The notes under the pieces were generated by a model, which saw only the letters and a program-made list of their open reading frames with translations, did not search any database and had not been told where the DNA came from. 64,000 nt of DNA, taken from NCBI GenBank assembly GCA_021399445.1, contig JAJTUQ010000002.1, positions 2,418,001-2,482,000 on the forward strand. Reading direction: 5' to 3'. Origin of the DNA: Xylogone sp. PMI_703. Its lineage: Eukaryota > Ascomycota > Leotiomycetes. Both the position numbers and the translations under genes were made by a program. Shown piece by piece: positions 13,701-25,008 of the stretch. Numbering within the stretch: the first letter of the stretch is position 1; each line of letters opens with the position of its first letter.

Positions 13701-15701
13701 CGGCGAGTGGGCCTGAAGCTACCCCCGCTACAACAGCTACAGCTCGTGCAAAGAACCAGAAGAATGGCCCTACTTCTTCACCCGCTCAGCCCGCCAATAA
13801 ACTCAAGCGTCCGAGCAGCGATGATGTGGTTGAAGTGCCAAATCCTAACACTCAGCAATCGGCACAGCAGCAAGCCCAGCGCCCCAATCTTCCTGCTAAA
13901 GTCCCTCAGGGGAATCGCGTTCTCACACCTCAGCAAGTACAAAATCTTGACCCTGAAGCACGGAAACGATATGAGCAGGCACTCCGGGCGTCACAGGCGA
14001 ACCAAGCCCCTCAAGTTAACGAAGCTGATATGGAGAAGTTGAAGACAATCATGCAGGAAGAATCGATGAAAGCTCGAGAGCCCCTACCTGATATCCCTAT
14101 GGACGCCGAGACAAAAGCATCGATGGCCAAGTTGCTTCGAGATATACTTAGCCCGCTGGCGAATGTTGGAAAAGCAGTGCCTAAATGGTATCAACTGACG
14201 CATGATCAGACTCGTGCAAGGATGTTCTTCCGCACAGTAAGTTTGAAAAATCCGATTCTTATTTGTATATAAGCTAACAGTATAATAGCGACATCGCATA
14301 GCCAGGCAGTTCCGCGATAACTCCATGACGCAACTTCGAGATTCCTTTTCTATCAAACCCGCCGAAATAGATGCTGCGAGGGCGATGTTAGCTGGTATGG
14401 TGAAGGATCTTACTGATAGGTTCCCGAAGATGAAGAAACCGGACGCTTCGCAACCGACTACGCAACCTCCTGCCTCAACACAAGCTCCAGCGACCCAGAC
14501 AGCGCCTCTGAATGCTGCAAACCTTCAGCAGCAACAGCAACAGCTCAAGATGCATTCGAAATCAGCAAGCAAGGGCTCGATGCCACCGGCGGCACCCACT
14601 ACAGCGCAGCCTCCTTTCCCATTCGGCGCTACGTCTCCACATGGCCAGCCCGCTTATATGAACAAACCAACTTTGACTCAGGACGACCTTGTTATACCTC
14701 CAAAGAAGAGACAAAAGCCGAACTCAACTCCTGTTCAAGCACAAACCACTCCCGGTTCAAATGCCTCACCGCAAGTTGGAAAGGCTGTTTCTCCGGAAAC
14801 TAGAAAGCAATCCGCTGCAGAGACTAAGCCACAAGCGAAGCCGACAAGGATATGCCCTGAGCCAGAGTGCGAGCGTCATACTGTCGGATTTGATAGTGAC
14901 GAAGCTTTGAAGCAACATACCCAGGATGAGCATATCAAGCCATTGGAGAACCCTCTGAAGTATGCACAGGAGAGTCTTGCCGCGACACTCGGTTTGAACG
15001 AACATGGACAGCCCAAAGTATCTCTTGATGCCTCCAACCAGGACCAGGACGCTTTAGGTGATGTGAAGATGGAGGCAGTTGGTTCGAAACAGGGTCTTAC
15101 ACCAAGTATGAAGACTGTTAGTACTCCGGCAGGAACTGCATCGACGCCTCAGAAGATGGATCGCCAGGGTAGCACGACTGGTGCTAAGGCTGCAGGAGCG
15201 CAAAAGAAGGCCGATGCTGCAAAAGACGGGTCCTTAAAGGTTCCGCCGAGCGATAAGCAACCAGCCGCACAGCCGGCTCAGGAACTCCCCCAGGTGGACC
15301 TCTGGACGAATGCGACGGTTGACCCTCATGAACTCTTACAATCATTTTCAAACTTTGAAAGTGGTGCTGGCGGCGCAATCTCCGATATGAATGTATATCG
15401 TTCTATTACACCAAACGATACGCCCGAATCGAGTAAAGACAGCGGTGTATCCGAGCCAAACAGCGACATCTCTGATGGTGTGGCTTTGGACATTAATTTG
15501 GACATCTTTGACGAAAAATGGATGCCTTTCGGGCCCAGTGATGTGGATATGAGTAATATTGCAATTAATGAGGACGCATTGGCTATGTTTGATACAGAGC
15601 CAATCACGGGACTCAGTTCTTGGGAAGATTTGGTAGACCAGAGTGCTTTTGATAAGCCATTCCAGTTTGACACCAGTTTCTACTCGATGACTACCGACTG
15701 A
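10739..15701 (+). CDS. MED15: Mediator complex subunit 15 (Gal11-type tail subunit)
   Basis: Exons 10739-10926, 11076-11190, 11264-14236 and 14289-15701 join in frame to 1,562 residues. Residues about 15-100 form a KIX-like N-terminal domain (GWQAGVLIQERISLI, then a helical segment across the second and third exons). A polyglutamine tract lies at about 204-266. The middle is Gln/Met/Pro-rich and the C-terminal part acidic, as in fungal Med15/Gal11. The protein is the Mediator tail subunit that receives activator contacts and passes them to RNA polymerase II in the nucleus. The ATG at 10739 is the first in-frame ATG; the frame is open upstream but only with non-ATG codons. Intron 1 appears to end in AAG rather than CAG/TAG. 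Near residue 1281 is a degenerate C2H2-like segment (CPEPEC...HTQDEH). The identity is strong; the first intron is slightly less certain. Confidence 0.9.
11573..11760 (+). repeat. CAA/CAG trinucleotide tract encoding polyglutamine in MED15
   Basis: A mixed CAA/CAG array, with a few GCC and CCA codons, lies inside MED15 exon 3. A second short array sits near 13520-13565. Codon mixing suggests selection on glutamine content rather than a simple young microsatellite. Confidence 0.85.
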
Positions 15702-16575
15702 TCGGTATGCGCATCTTTCTCATCTTGGATGAGTGTTTCCAATATTTTTTGTGAAATTTGATGGCGTTACTTTTGAATTTATGGTGAAATGGGTTAAGAG
15801 AGGATAGGGATATTAAGGGGGATACTTTGGACATCCTTACGAATCTATACCAGGAAAAAGCATATGCAGGGCGTTTGTCTGGATTGGTTTGGTTTGGCAA
15901 ATATACCAATCCCTGGGCTAGCGGGGCGGGATTCGCTTTCGTGTGTGTACCCTTAATTACTTTCTAAGTGTTTTTTTTTTGGCTTTGGCTTTCCTAGGAC
16001 ATTTTCTCGATTTAGGGGCGTTAAGTCAGCCGGTCAGTTTTTGCGTGGGCACGATTCATAAGTGCATTTTTAGATACCAAAATGCGGATGATTGCGAGTT
16101 TTTGCATCTTTGTTCAAAAATCTATCTCATTTGATTCCAAATTTATACTAAGTGTGATACTATGCTTGAAGATTCTGTGAAATTGAAAATTTGTACTGCC
16201 CTCTCCTTTGGATGGACGCCAAAGCACCTACCAGTAGTACTGTAATAAGGCAAGGAAGCCATGGACGCCTTAAGGCCCCTTCGAGCATGCGGGAGGCTGG
16301 TGGATGCCAATTACAAGGGTTTTTCGCCCCGAGCCGAAGTGGTCATATTGAATCGCGAGAGCACGAGCCTTTGGAACATTTGCATGCGCGAGGGAACGCG
16401 ACTTTTCTCTCCAAGAGGCGTTTTACCACTTTAGCTTTGACAGGCATTCATTCGTGTGTATATAAAGCCAGAGAAAAAAAAGAAAACACATCTTTGCTAT
16501 ATACGTGTGTACGTGTAGTGTGTGTATGTGTGTATGTGTTAAGAGAACATAGGTAAATCATCTCCCCAAAAACAC

Positions 16576-16582
16576 TTCCCGC
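16576..16582 (+). promoter_or_regulatory. E2F-like core TTCCCGC
   Basis: TTCCCGC about 320 bases before the Whi5/Nrm1-like start codon. It resembles an E2F-type half site. Alone it is weak; it gains interest from the two further sites downstream. Confidence 0.3.
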
Positions 16583-16653
16583 TACTTTATGCAATGCAAT
16601 GCATGATGCCCTGGGGGCTACGTTTTTACTTTTTACTGACGTATCGAAACCCC

Positions 16654-16659
16654 ACGCGT
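16654..16659 (+). promoter_or_regulatory. MluI cell-cycle box (ACGCGT)
   Basis: Perfect ACGCGT 242 bases upstream of the ATG at 16901. This is the binding core of MBF (Mbp1/Swi6) in yeasts. Yeast NRM1 is itself an MBF target, so a site here fits feedback control of the downstream repressor. Binding is inferred, not shown. Confidence 0.5.
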
Positions 16660-16710
16660 ACAGCACAGTCAACCACGCCTTCTCACCTCTCTTACTCTCT
16701 CTTAACTGAA

Positions 16711-16720
16711 CACGCGCAAA
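16711..16720 (-). promoter_or_regulatory. E2F/MBF-like site TTTGCGCGTG
   Basis: The plus strand reads CACGCGCAAA; the complement TTTGCGCGTG combines an E2F-like TTTGCGCG core with a near-MCB word. It lies 180 bases before the start codon. Confidence 0.4.
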
Positions 16721-16900
16721 AAAACCAACGAAACGAAACTCTCTCCTCTAAAAACGTTCCCTTTTCCTCTTCGCTTCTCCAAAAAGTAGAGGCTTCCCAC
16801 GAATACAATCTACACTGTATTCTTTAAAGTGTTCTCATTTATCGGAGAGGGACTTTTTTACTTGATTTCTCGGAGCAGAAAGGAAAAAGGAAAAGAGACA

Positions 16901-18195
16901 ATGACTTCTCAAACTCCCAAACGCGTCGTCCTGGGCTCCCTCGATGTCAATGTGCACACGCCCGCCAAGAGAGCCGTCTCCCCTTCTTCCTCCCCTCTCA
17001 AGCCCACCACAACCACTACCACCACTGCTGCTGCTGCAGCGCGTCCCCCGATCTCGAACCAGGCGGTACAGAAGCCTATGGTATATCAGACTCCGCAACG
17101 GGGTGGTGGTCAGAGGACGAGGCAGACGGGGTTGTCGAGTGGTTCGAAACGTGGACATGAGGAGGGCGAGGATGCGGATGCGGAGGGACAGTCGATCAAG
17201 CGGTTGAGGAGAGTGAGCGAAGCGGATCGGATTTGCTTTGTGGAGCTCCGGTCGGAGTCTGATAGGGGAGAGGAGCAGCATATGGAATCGTTTGATAGGA
17301 GTATGTGGAGTGTTGGTACTATGGTATGTTTCCTGGGGTTTTCGTCTGTGGGAGACGAGTTGCTTGTGTGTGTGGAATGATGGTTTGGCTTATGCGTGTC
17401 ATTGTGTTTGCAGTTCCGTCGTAGTAGTCATGATGGAATCCGGTTGCTGTCTTCGTCACCACGGGCTGCGTTGCTTTCGTCGCCTTCGACACAGGGAGCT
17501 TTGAATGATGAGTCTTTGGAGATCAATGTTACGCAGGATACGATTATTACTGAGCCTGATGTGCCGGTGGTTGAACCTATGGCTCCACCGCAGCCACTAC
17601 CGCCGCCAATGGAATCTTCAATTGCACCTGCTGCAGCGTCTCAGGAGCAGTTACGTGAGGTATGCTCTTTGCCTCGCGTCTGATTACTTGTATGAGAGAA
17701 TCGGGAATTCTAACGTTTATGTTTATTCAGAGAGCTCAAGCCCTTCGACTACGATTAAGTCTTGCAAGTTACAAAGTCCGAACCAACCAGACTGAAATCC
17801 CTCTTTCTCGTCTGCAGGTCAGACGCACGTCACCGAAGCTCCAATCAGGCTCATTCCCTCGTCTACCTCCCTATAGCAGCTATCTCTCGCGACAGATTCG
17901 TGAATCCATGGTGCCTCACATCAAGATCCACCAACCTTCGAGCAAATCACGCAATAGCCCTGACCCCGATCAGCATCCTCCATCCTCGCCCCCAACCTTT
18001 CATGCTGCTAGTCGCGTCATAGAAGTTGGACAAGAGAGTAATCCATCCCAGGAACTTCAGCAGAATGATGTCGAGAATCAACTATTACCGACCTCTGCAC
18101 CGCTGGGAGAGAACGAGTCGATGCTTGATCCTCGGCTGCGAACTCCGATGCGTGGGACAGAGTATCCTGAAAAACTTACGGGCAGCCCAATTTGA
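16901..18195 (+). CDS. Whi5/Nrm1-family G1/S transcriptional repressor
   Basis: Exons 16901-17323, 17414-17659 and 17731-18195 are all phase 0 and give 377 residues. The diagnostic segment is at residues about 224-252 (LRLRLSLASYKVRTNQTEI), matching the short helical motif by which Whi5 and Nrm1 bind SBF/MBF. The N-terminus is rich in Ser/Thr-Pro sites (QTPKR, TPAKR, SPSSSP, QTPQR), as expected of a cyclin-dependent kinase substrate, and carries basic clusters (SGSKRG, IKRLRR) that could act in nuclear import. In the family these proteins hold G1/S promoters off until phosphorylated (Whi5) or switch them off late (Nrm1); the sequence does not decide between the two roles. The start chosen is the first ATG of the frame that begins the conserved-looking head. 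MBF/E2F-like sites lie upstream. Confidence 0.82.
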
Positions 18196-18992
18196 GCAGG
18201 GAGCCTCTCGATGAAACAAAGTTTAGCAATTCTGCATATGGGAGTAATCGTCTTACTCCAATTACGATGATTCTATACATATCCTCTTGGTTTAATCTCC
18301 ATGTTTTAGTATGGCTCGAAATCCAAATAGGAAAGAAGAAAGAAAAAACTAAGCAAAGTAGTGCTTGTTATTAGAAAATGGCGGGATCTTTGTATTATAC
18401 GGTTTTGGGGTCTTTCAGGTCAACAAATGGCATCGCATTGCCTTGACGGCAGAAGATGCGATGTAATCTAATGGGAACTAGGCGTTATTATAGTTTGGAG
18501 GAAACGGCGTTTGGTGGGATTTATTATACGGCGACAAAAGAGAGGGGTTTTTTCCCATTCTGGATTATGAATTGTAATAGTAGAATTGACGTAGCTGGGT
18601 GAGTGAAGCCGTGGGCTGTTAGAAGAATGGACTGTAAATGACGTATTTCTCGTTCATTGGTCTTGCGAATTTTTCATAAGTTTAACACTGAGTCTTGATG
18701 CTTTGATTATAAACACCCTCGAATGAAGAATATAGTCTGGTTAGATGTTCCTAATTATCTGCTCTTTTCATGTGGAGATGAAGGTGATTGATTGCCTTAT
18801 CTAGATTACGATTCCAAACCCCTGGCGCGCTAAACCTTAAATTCGGGACGCGGCCGCAAGGCACTAAAATATCTCTCCCAGAGCAAATTCAGCTTCCGCC
18901 TCCTCTCGCCAACCTAGCTTTGGGTATCACCACAAGTGCACACTTCCACGTCCTATACCAGCTCTTCTAACACTCTACGCCCTTAATAAGCA
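18196..18992. other. Intergenic, Whi5/Nrm1-like gene to RPB6
   Basis: About 800 bases with no supported gene. It contains the 3' flank of the repressor gene and the RPB6 promoter. Confidence 0.6.
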
Positions 18993-19774
18993 ATGTCTGA
19001 TTACGGAGGAGATGAGAACGGCGGGTGAGTAACTCCCTTGACTTCATGAAGCAATCTATTACTCTGCTCCAAACCGCGGCCGAAAAAAACAGAGACAAAG
19101 AGCTTTCCTTCTCCTGTAATGCAGTTATACTAACGTGCGCAAAACCTCCATCCAGCTTCTCGCCCACCTACGAGAACGACGAGCCAGACTACGATCCCGA
19201 GGAGCCCATTGAGCCGTACGAGGCCGACCTAGAGACCGCCCAGCAAGTCGACGACATCGCGGTGGGCCAGAACCCAGACCAGCTCCTGATGACTGGCGAC
19301 CGAGGCGTGGTCGTGTCCGGAGACACAGCGGCCGCGGCGAACAAGGCGAAGGACAAGGCGCCCAAGGATAAGAAGATCCCGAATGATCAGAGGACTACGA
19401 CGCCGTATATGACTAAGTACGAGCGGGCTCGGATTTTGGGGACGAGGGCTCTGCAGATTAGGTATGCTATGTTACGGGGAAAGAGATATAGTCCTGGATA
19501 GATGGGATGGGGATTTGAGGCTAACGCGTTCGGTTGGGGTGTTCTAGTATGAATGCGCCTGTGTTGGTTGATTTAGAGGGCGAGACGGATCCGTTGCAGA
19601 TTGCGATCAAGGAGCTTAGAGAAAAGAAGATTCCTTTGATCGTGCGCCGGTATATGCCAGATGGCTGGTATGTTCTTTCCCTAAAGAATTTTCCTATTCC
19701 CCTTTCTTTCGTTGGCCTTAAACTGATCCATTTTCAGGTATGAGGATTGGACCTGCGAGGAGCTTCTTCAGTAG
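18993..19774 (+). CDS. RPB6: RNA polymerases I, II and III shared subunit Rpb6 (ABC23)
   Basis: Exons 18993-19024, 19156-19461, 19548-19667 and 19738-19774 give 164 residues. The first exon encodes only [10 protein letters not shown] plus two bases. The N-terminal half is acidic and disordered ([12 protein letters not shown]), then comes the conserved core: [60 protein letters not shown] and the C-terminal [10 protein letters not shown]. These match the Rpb6 family closely. Rpb6 stabilises the clamp and is shared by all three nuclear polymerases. Four small exons in under 800 bases explain why no single open frame covers the gene. Length is normal for the family. Confidence 0.95.
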
Positions 19775-20678
19775 AGAGGGAGAGAGTCAATGGAAAAACA
19801 AAAGTTTGCAGAGAAGATAAGAGTTTCGAGCGCGATTCTCGGCCCTGTGTCGTCTTGTTAGATTGAAGAGAGAGACACCTTTACGGCACTTATACATAGC
19901 GGCCGTGGCGAATTTGGCGCATTTGAAGGCGTTCTGGAAGGAGCCCTTTCGTGGTGGTCCTCTTGTTGTTGCACCTGATTAATTTGGTCTTGTTTTCCAG
20001 GCATCATAGAAGCGAAAGAATTTGTGAAGTAGAATTATTCTTTTCATAAAATAAGCCTTTGCCATGAAGGAAGGTACTCTTGATCCTGGTTTGCGAGAGG
20101 ATGGTTGTGATTGGCATCGAGATGCCGAGGATGCCAAGGTACTCGGTATCCTCCGTATTACCATCGTATCGGGGAACAGCATTATTAGCGGTGTAGGCAT
20201 CTATTTTGTACAATATTCTCAAGACATCTAATATTGGAGTCCAAAGTTTATATGGATTTATCTCCAGGGTCCAATTGAAACAGAAATTTTGTAGTATACT
20301 ATAATTCAGCTACCTCTTGCTCTAGAGGGTGCTCCGACCAGCAAAAGGTTTTATCGTGGCTTGCCAGCCGCAGAGCATCTGATATCGGCCCGCAGCCAAT
20401 GGAGAAGTGCACGAAGCGCATCTTTCAGCCCCACTGCACCGGATTTCCACACGGCCCGCGGGCCTTTTCCCAGAGCAGCAATTGGTGGGGTTAGGCTGAC
20501 TTGATCGGCTGCCAGCGGTGCATAAGCTCTTATGCTGGAGAGTTGCCAATCGATTCTATCTTTCCTCTTTCCTTCTCCTCTTTCTCTCTTTCTCGATTCT
20601 CTGCTGGTGCTGCTGTCGTTGTTGTGTAGCCTGCTGCTCCAGTCCTATCTAATTAGCAGAATATGAGGTAGAATAGCC
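19775..20678. other. Intergenic, RPB6 to CorA-like gene
   Basis: Roughly 900 bases without a supported gene; the last 150 bases are pyrimidine-rich (CTTTCCTCTTTCC) and probably form the promoter of the next gene. Confidence 0.55.
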
Positions 20679-22481
20679 ATGGATGATTATATGTTTAGAG
20701 CGAATGTGGATCGCTGCATATCTGTTTATGAAGCTACCTCGTATCTAGAGATCATCTCGTACTCTGTAAGCAATGTCACTGCCCCCCGAGAGCATCTCGC
20801 AATGCTTTCCATCTCGTGTGAAATCCCTCTCATCAGGATTCCTCCCAGGACCCGCAATATAACAGCGTCGAAGAACACCCCCTCACTCCCGATGAGTTCG
20901 ATAATTTCCTTCATCGGAGGGTAAGTAGCAGCTGTGGAGCCAAATTGTCAAGTGGATGGCTGCAGAACTAACGGCTCGGTGCATAGGGCGCCTTTGCTCC
21001 TCCAAATCTGCCCAGTGGAGTTGTCGAAGTGGGTGCAATGAGATTGATGTATGTTATTCGTGGCCCTCCTCAAGTCTGAATTTCCGTGTAGCATTAACAC
21101 GCGTGAAAGCCTGCAGCAAAATGCACAGCATCCAGAGACTTTCACGCCACATGTGATTAGTCTGAAGCCAGAGATGTATAAGTCCATGGTGGAGATTATG
21201 AACTTGCCGTATCGGGGTATCGAGAGCACCAGTGTAGTTGGCCCGTTCTTCTGGTCAGCCTACGACCAAGATGACGAGAATCCTCATCTTCGTATGTGTT
21301 TCACCCAGCTTATAAGTACGTATTAAACAATTGGCTATTCTGACCAGGCATTATATAAATCTAGAAATCATATTCCGGAAATCTGATGTTCGCAAGAAGG
21401 GATTCACTCGTGGTTGGGAGCTCATGCTCTCCCACTCCATCAAGGAAGGCCTGACCACGGGCTTCTGCAAGGGCACGCCGAGCTCCGATATTGTCGAATG
21501 TATCAAGCACTTAAAAGCATGTGTTGTGCAGATCGGACACCCAATGTTACTCCCAACCATCATATTCTCGCACGACGTCTCGTTCAAGACCGATATCAAA
21601 CAGCGTGATGCACGAGACTGGTTAAGAAGACTAGAACATGCAGTGTCCATGCGTTCGGAGATTGAGGAGAAGGAAGGGTATGTCAAGGAAGGTGTGATAG
21701 ACCTCGATGCTATCAATCGAGACTTGGTCGAGTGTCATAGCCAGGTGCTCTGGAAGCGACCGAAGGCATATCTCCAGATTTTGGCAGCGATTGAAAAGTC
21801 TATGGGTAGGTTCCATGAGAAGTTACCGGAAAGCAGGCAGAGCGAGGGCATGAGGAAGCTGCATGCTAGTATGCTGGCCCGGCTCGATTTCTACCGAGTG
21901 AAGCTCCAAGGACTTGATAGCTACGCCTATACCACGCTGCAGCGGTTAGATATCCAGAGAAGTGCTGTAAGGGTGCCCTATTCTTCCAGTTTTTGTCAAA
22001 TGATGAATCGTCCCATGACTAACAATGATATGACTTACAGCTTTACAACATCATAGCACAAAAGGAATCGAAGCTCAACTTCCAGATGGCTGGTGAGCAG
22101 CGGAAGCTCGCACACGCCAGCAAGCGCGACAGTGCCGCCATGAAAACAATCTCACTCCTAGGTGCCATTTTCCTCCCCGGTGCATACCTAGCCTCAGTCT
22201 TCAGTATGACTTTCTTCAACTTCCAAGAAGGCGCCCCCACCGTGAGCGGCCAGTTCTGGATCTACTGGGTCATCACCATCCCACTAACCATCGGGATCGT
22301 TGCTGCCTGGTACGTATACGAGAAGAGGCGCGAGAGCCAATATGACAAAGAGGACCGAGACTTGGAGGCGGGCAGTGAGGCCATGGAGAAAGAGATAATG
22401 GCGATGATGAGAAAGAGGACGATGAGCAAGGCCAGCACTTGGGAAAAGAAAACGGATATGAGCACGAAGAAGGTCGAATGA
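20679..22481 (+). CDS. CorA-like membrane transporter domain protein
   Basis: Exons 20679-20765, 20837-20920, 20987-21048, 21092-21291, 21365-21966 and 22041-22481 join in phase to 491 residues. The N-terminal two thirds is soluble, with a helical region before two membrane segments at about residues 380-402 (TISLLGAIFLPGAYLASVF) and 418-440 (FWIYWVITIPLTIGIVAAWY). A basic/acidic cytoplasmic tail follows. This arrangement, and the LGAIFLPG...SVFSM sequence of the first helix, is that of the fungal CorA-like divalent-cation transporter superfamily. The GMN signature that follows helix 1 in true CorA/Mrs2 Mg2+ channels is absent; SMTFFNF stands there. Transport and substrate are therefore uncertain. 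The start codon context (GCCATGG) is good. The early exons are small and less certain than the last two. Confidence 0.8.
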
Positions 22482-22805
22482 GCAGATTGCATGATAGGGC
22501 GCCTGGCGCGAGGTACTTCACTTCTTCGTTATTTTTCTTTCGTTCGTTTCAGGGTCACGACATTTTTGATTGAAGGCGTTCCTTTCGAGCAGGACAACAA
22601 GCATCCTGACAGCTGCTTTCGGCTCGAGGCCGTAGCAAGCACTACGACTTGATGAGTTTATGAACTGACGAGGTGATGATGATCATATGTATGAGATAAA
22701 AACATCGCATATTATATAGACTAGCCTACCCGTACGATTCACACTATTGATAATACTTTATTTAATACACACACCCGAGATTATACATATACGGAACACA
22801 AGAGC
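22482..22805. other. Convergent intergenic spacer
   Basis: About 320 bases between the ends of the CorA-like gene (+) and the myosin light chain gene (-). It presumably contains both 3' ends. Nothing else is visible. Confidence 0.6.
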
Positions 22806-23832
22806 CTAGTCATCACTGTCCTTATCGCCTTTCCCATCTGCCGAACCTCCCAAAACCGAGGTCACAAACTCCGTATACCGGAAGACATCGCCTTTCCTGC
22901 CCAATCCTGAATGCTTGCTAAATGCTCTTCTTCCAACGAATCCACCCATTACTTGGTCAATCTCGCGTTCACTCAATGCTCTCCCTCCTGTCTCAGGTGC
23001 CGTGTGCAGCAGGGCATCACGTAGCTCTGCCACATCAACCTGGCCGCTGTCGTCTTCATCGAAGGCCGAGAATGCGGAAATAAGCTCAGATGCAGGAGAT
23101 AGCGAGCTGATAAGTGTGGAAAGCATGGTGAGGTACGTTGGTAGGGTGAGTGTCTGTGGATGGGAGGGCGGGAAGAATTGACCGAGATCTTGTGGAGTCG
23201 ATGGCAGACCTATGCAGAATCAAGTGGTTAACGTTTGAAGTATTATTTACGGCTCATGATAAGAAACTAGACCAAACAAACAGGCAAGAAAGCTTACCTA
23301 GTTGAGTTAGCATCTCTGCTACATCTTCCCGACCTACTAATCCATCGCTATCTCTATCCAAGACTTGAAACCCCTCTCGTAGTTCTCTGACTTGTGCCGG
23401 TGCGAGCTTGGATATCGCATTATTATCAAGTACTCTGGCCCCTCCGCCCCCACCTCCGAACCCGCGCGACTGTGGTGACGCTCCTAGCATTGGTCCAAAA
23501 GATCCTGATCTCGCACCTCTAGTAGGACTCGGCTCTCTTTCTCTTGGGGACAGGACTCTCGGTGTCCAAGTTTTCGTTTCCAAGTCTCGCTCGCTTTCGG
23601 TATCCGACTCGACGGTCGCCCTCATCATCCTTGGCGTAGAACTGTTTACCAACTTCGATGGTGTTGTTGTATTTGTTGAGTTGATTGATGTTCTAACTGG
23701 TGTGCTGTTGGAATTGGGGTTGGGTGTGGACTGACGCAATGGAGAAGGAGAGGCGGGTGACTCCGGACGGCGGAAGGGAGATGTTCGAGGGGAGCCATAC
23801 GAGAGCGGTGAAGGCTTGTAGGGTGTTGTCAT
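22806..23832 (-). CDS. Myosin II regulatory light chain-like EF-hand protein
   Basis: Exons (minus) 23832-23298 and 23209-22806 give 312 residues. The C-terminal half matches myosin regulatory light chains. A first EF-hand has loop D159-R-D-S-D-G with GREDVAEML after it, in the place of the RLC site (DGFIDKEDL type). A second loop begins at D229 (DEDDSGQVDVAE), and the end reads YTEFVTSVLGG. Residues 1 to about 140 are a Ser/Pro/Thr-rich, disordered extension with many SP and TP sites (PSPLSYGSP, TSPFRRPESPASPSP), far longer than the usual short phosphorylated head. The likely role is binding a myosin II heavy-chain neck at the contractile ring (Rlc1 role). ATG 23832 is the first ATG; the frame is open upstream only from a TTG codon. 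A centrin- or calmodulin-type protein is less likely. Confidence 0.75.
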
Positions 23833-25008
23833 CGTCTTGATTTGAGGTGCTAAGTTAGCCCACAAAATCCTGAATTACGTGAGGTTTCGGGTTGAGGAGA
23901 GTGGAGCAATTAATGGAAAGGTGCAGATGCAGTTTCCCTTACCATGTTTGCTTTAGATATTGATCAGTTACCGGTGGATTCAATTTTTGTGTTAGTCTCC
24001 ACTGGTTATTCTTGTAATTGTAAATCTGGGATTCAATCTAGAGGTAGTTCTCATGCATTGCAGTTTGAGTTCCCCGTTGCTAGGCAAGAAAGACTCGGCG
24101 TAAGTTGCTATTGCAAACCCAAATAGTTGTACTCGAGAATTGTAGCTGCAATTGGCGTCGTATTGGCCTTTGTTCTCAGTATTTCAGGCTTGTGGTTGTA
24201 ACTATTATCTAGGCCGCTGAAATGGTCATAAAGGTAGATATCTAACGTATATTCTATAGGAAAGTATACAGAAAGTCATCTGAACGCAGAGTAGTTGATG
24301 TTCTTGGTGATTGCTATCGCTATGCGCATATCTATTGGTCAGCGGCTGGCATGTCAACAAACACGGCGCGGCTAATTGGGGCTAGGCTTTAAGCGGTATA
24401 GCGTATTACATACTTCCCTTCTTTGCTCCTTGCATTAGCGCAAGGCTTCGTTTCATAGTTGCGGACTATGATTGGACAGCCTGATCCCTCTCTTGGGTCC
24501 GTTATGTTCCAGCCCTGAGCACTGATGCCCACGAATTGGGAAGGCCTGGGCAAAGAGGGCAAGAGCGAGGCAGCACGACCACGACCCCTTATCACGCCAG
24601 CGGCGGCAATGGATGGAGATCGACGACCTTCTCCAAACGTCTTTGCACTCCTTGGTCGACCCTGCTCTCACGATGTTCTACTTGCCTGTCATTTCAAATT
24701 CTTCACTGCATTCTTCTTCAACTTCTGATTTCAATACTTATCAAACTCAATCGTCCAGTGGCTCAATCCCACTGTGAACCTCCACAACTCCTCGTTCCTC
24801 CTCTTGCGATTGCGGCCCCACACGTCAAAGCAACTCCAGGTATCATTGCGTCAGCGACCCTACATGCACCCTTCTGGACCACATTGAACGAGCAGAAAGG
24901 GGTCGACAGCGTCCCACTTCGCGAAGAATTAACTGTCCTCGAACCCAAATAGGAAAGAAGCTCCCCATCAAAGCAGTTGTGATCATCCCGAAAAAATAGT
25001 ACCTTAGG
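23833..25008. other. Divergent promoter region, myosin light chain / AFI1
   Basis: About 1.2 kb between two divergently transcribed genes. The frames around 24.4-24.95 kb resemble no family and probably lie in the AFI1 5' leader. Confidence 0.55.

Larger units (their letters stand above)
15702..16900. other. Intergenic MED15 to Whi5/Nrm1-like gene
   Basis: This holds the MED15 3' flank, a T-run at 15969-15978, a short TG/TA microsatellite around 16515-16541 and the promoter of the next gene. No gene was recognised. Confidence 0.6.

Noticed and set aside
16829..16900. Longer N-terminus for the Whi5/Nrm1-like protein
   Set aside because: The extra residues are read from a non-ATG codon (TTC near-start is spurious) through A-rich leader sequence; the ATG at 16901 begins the TP-rich head expected of the family.
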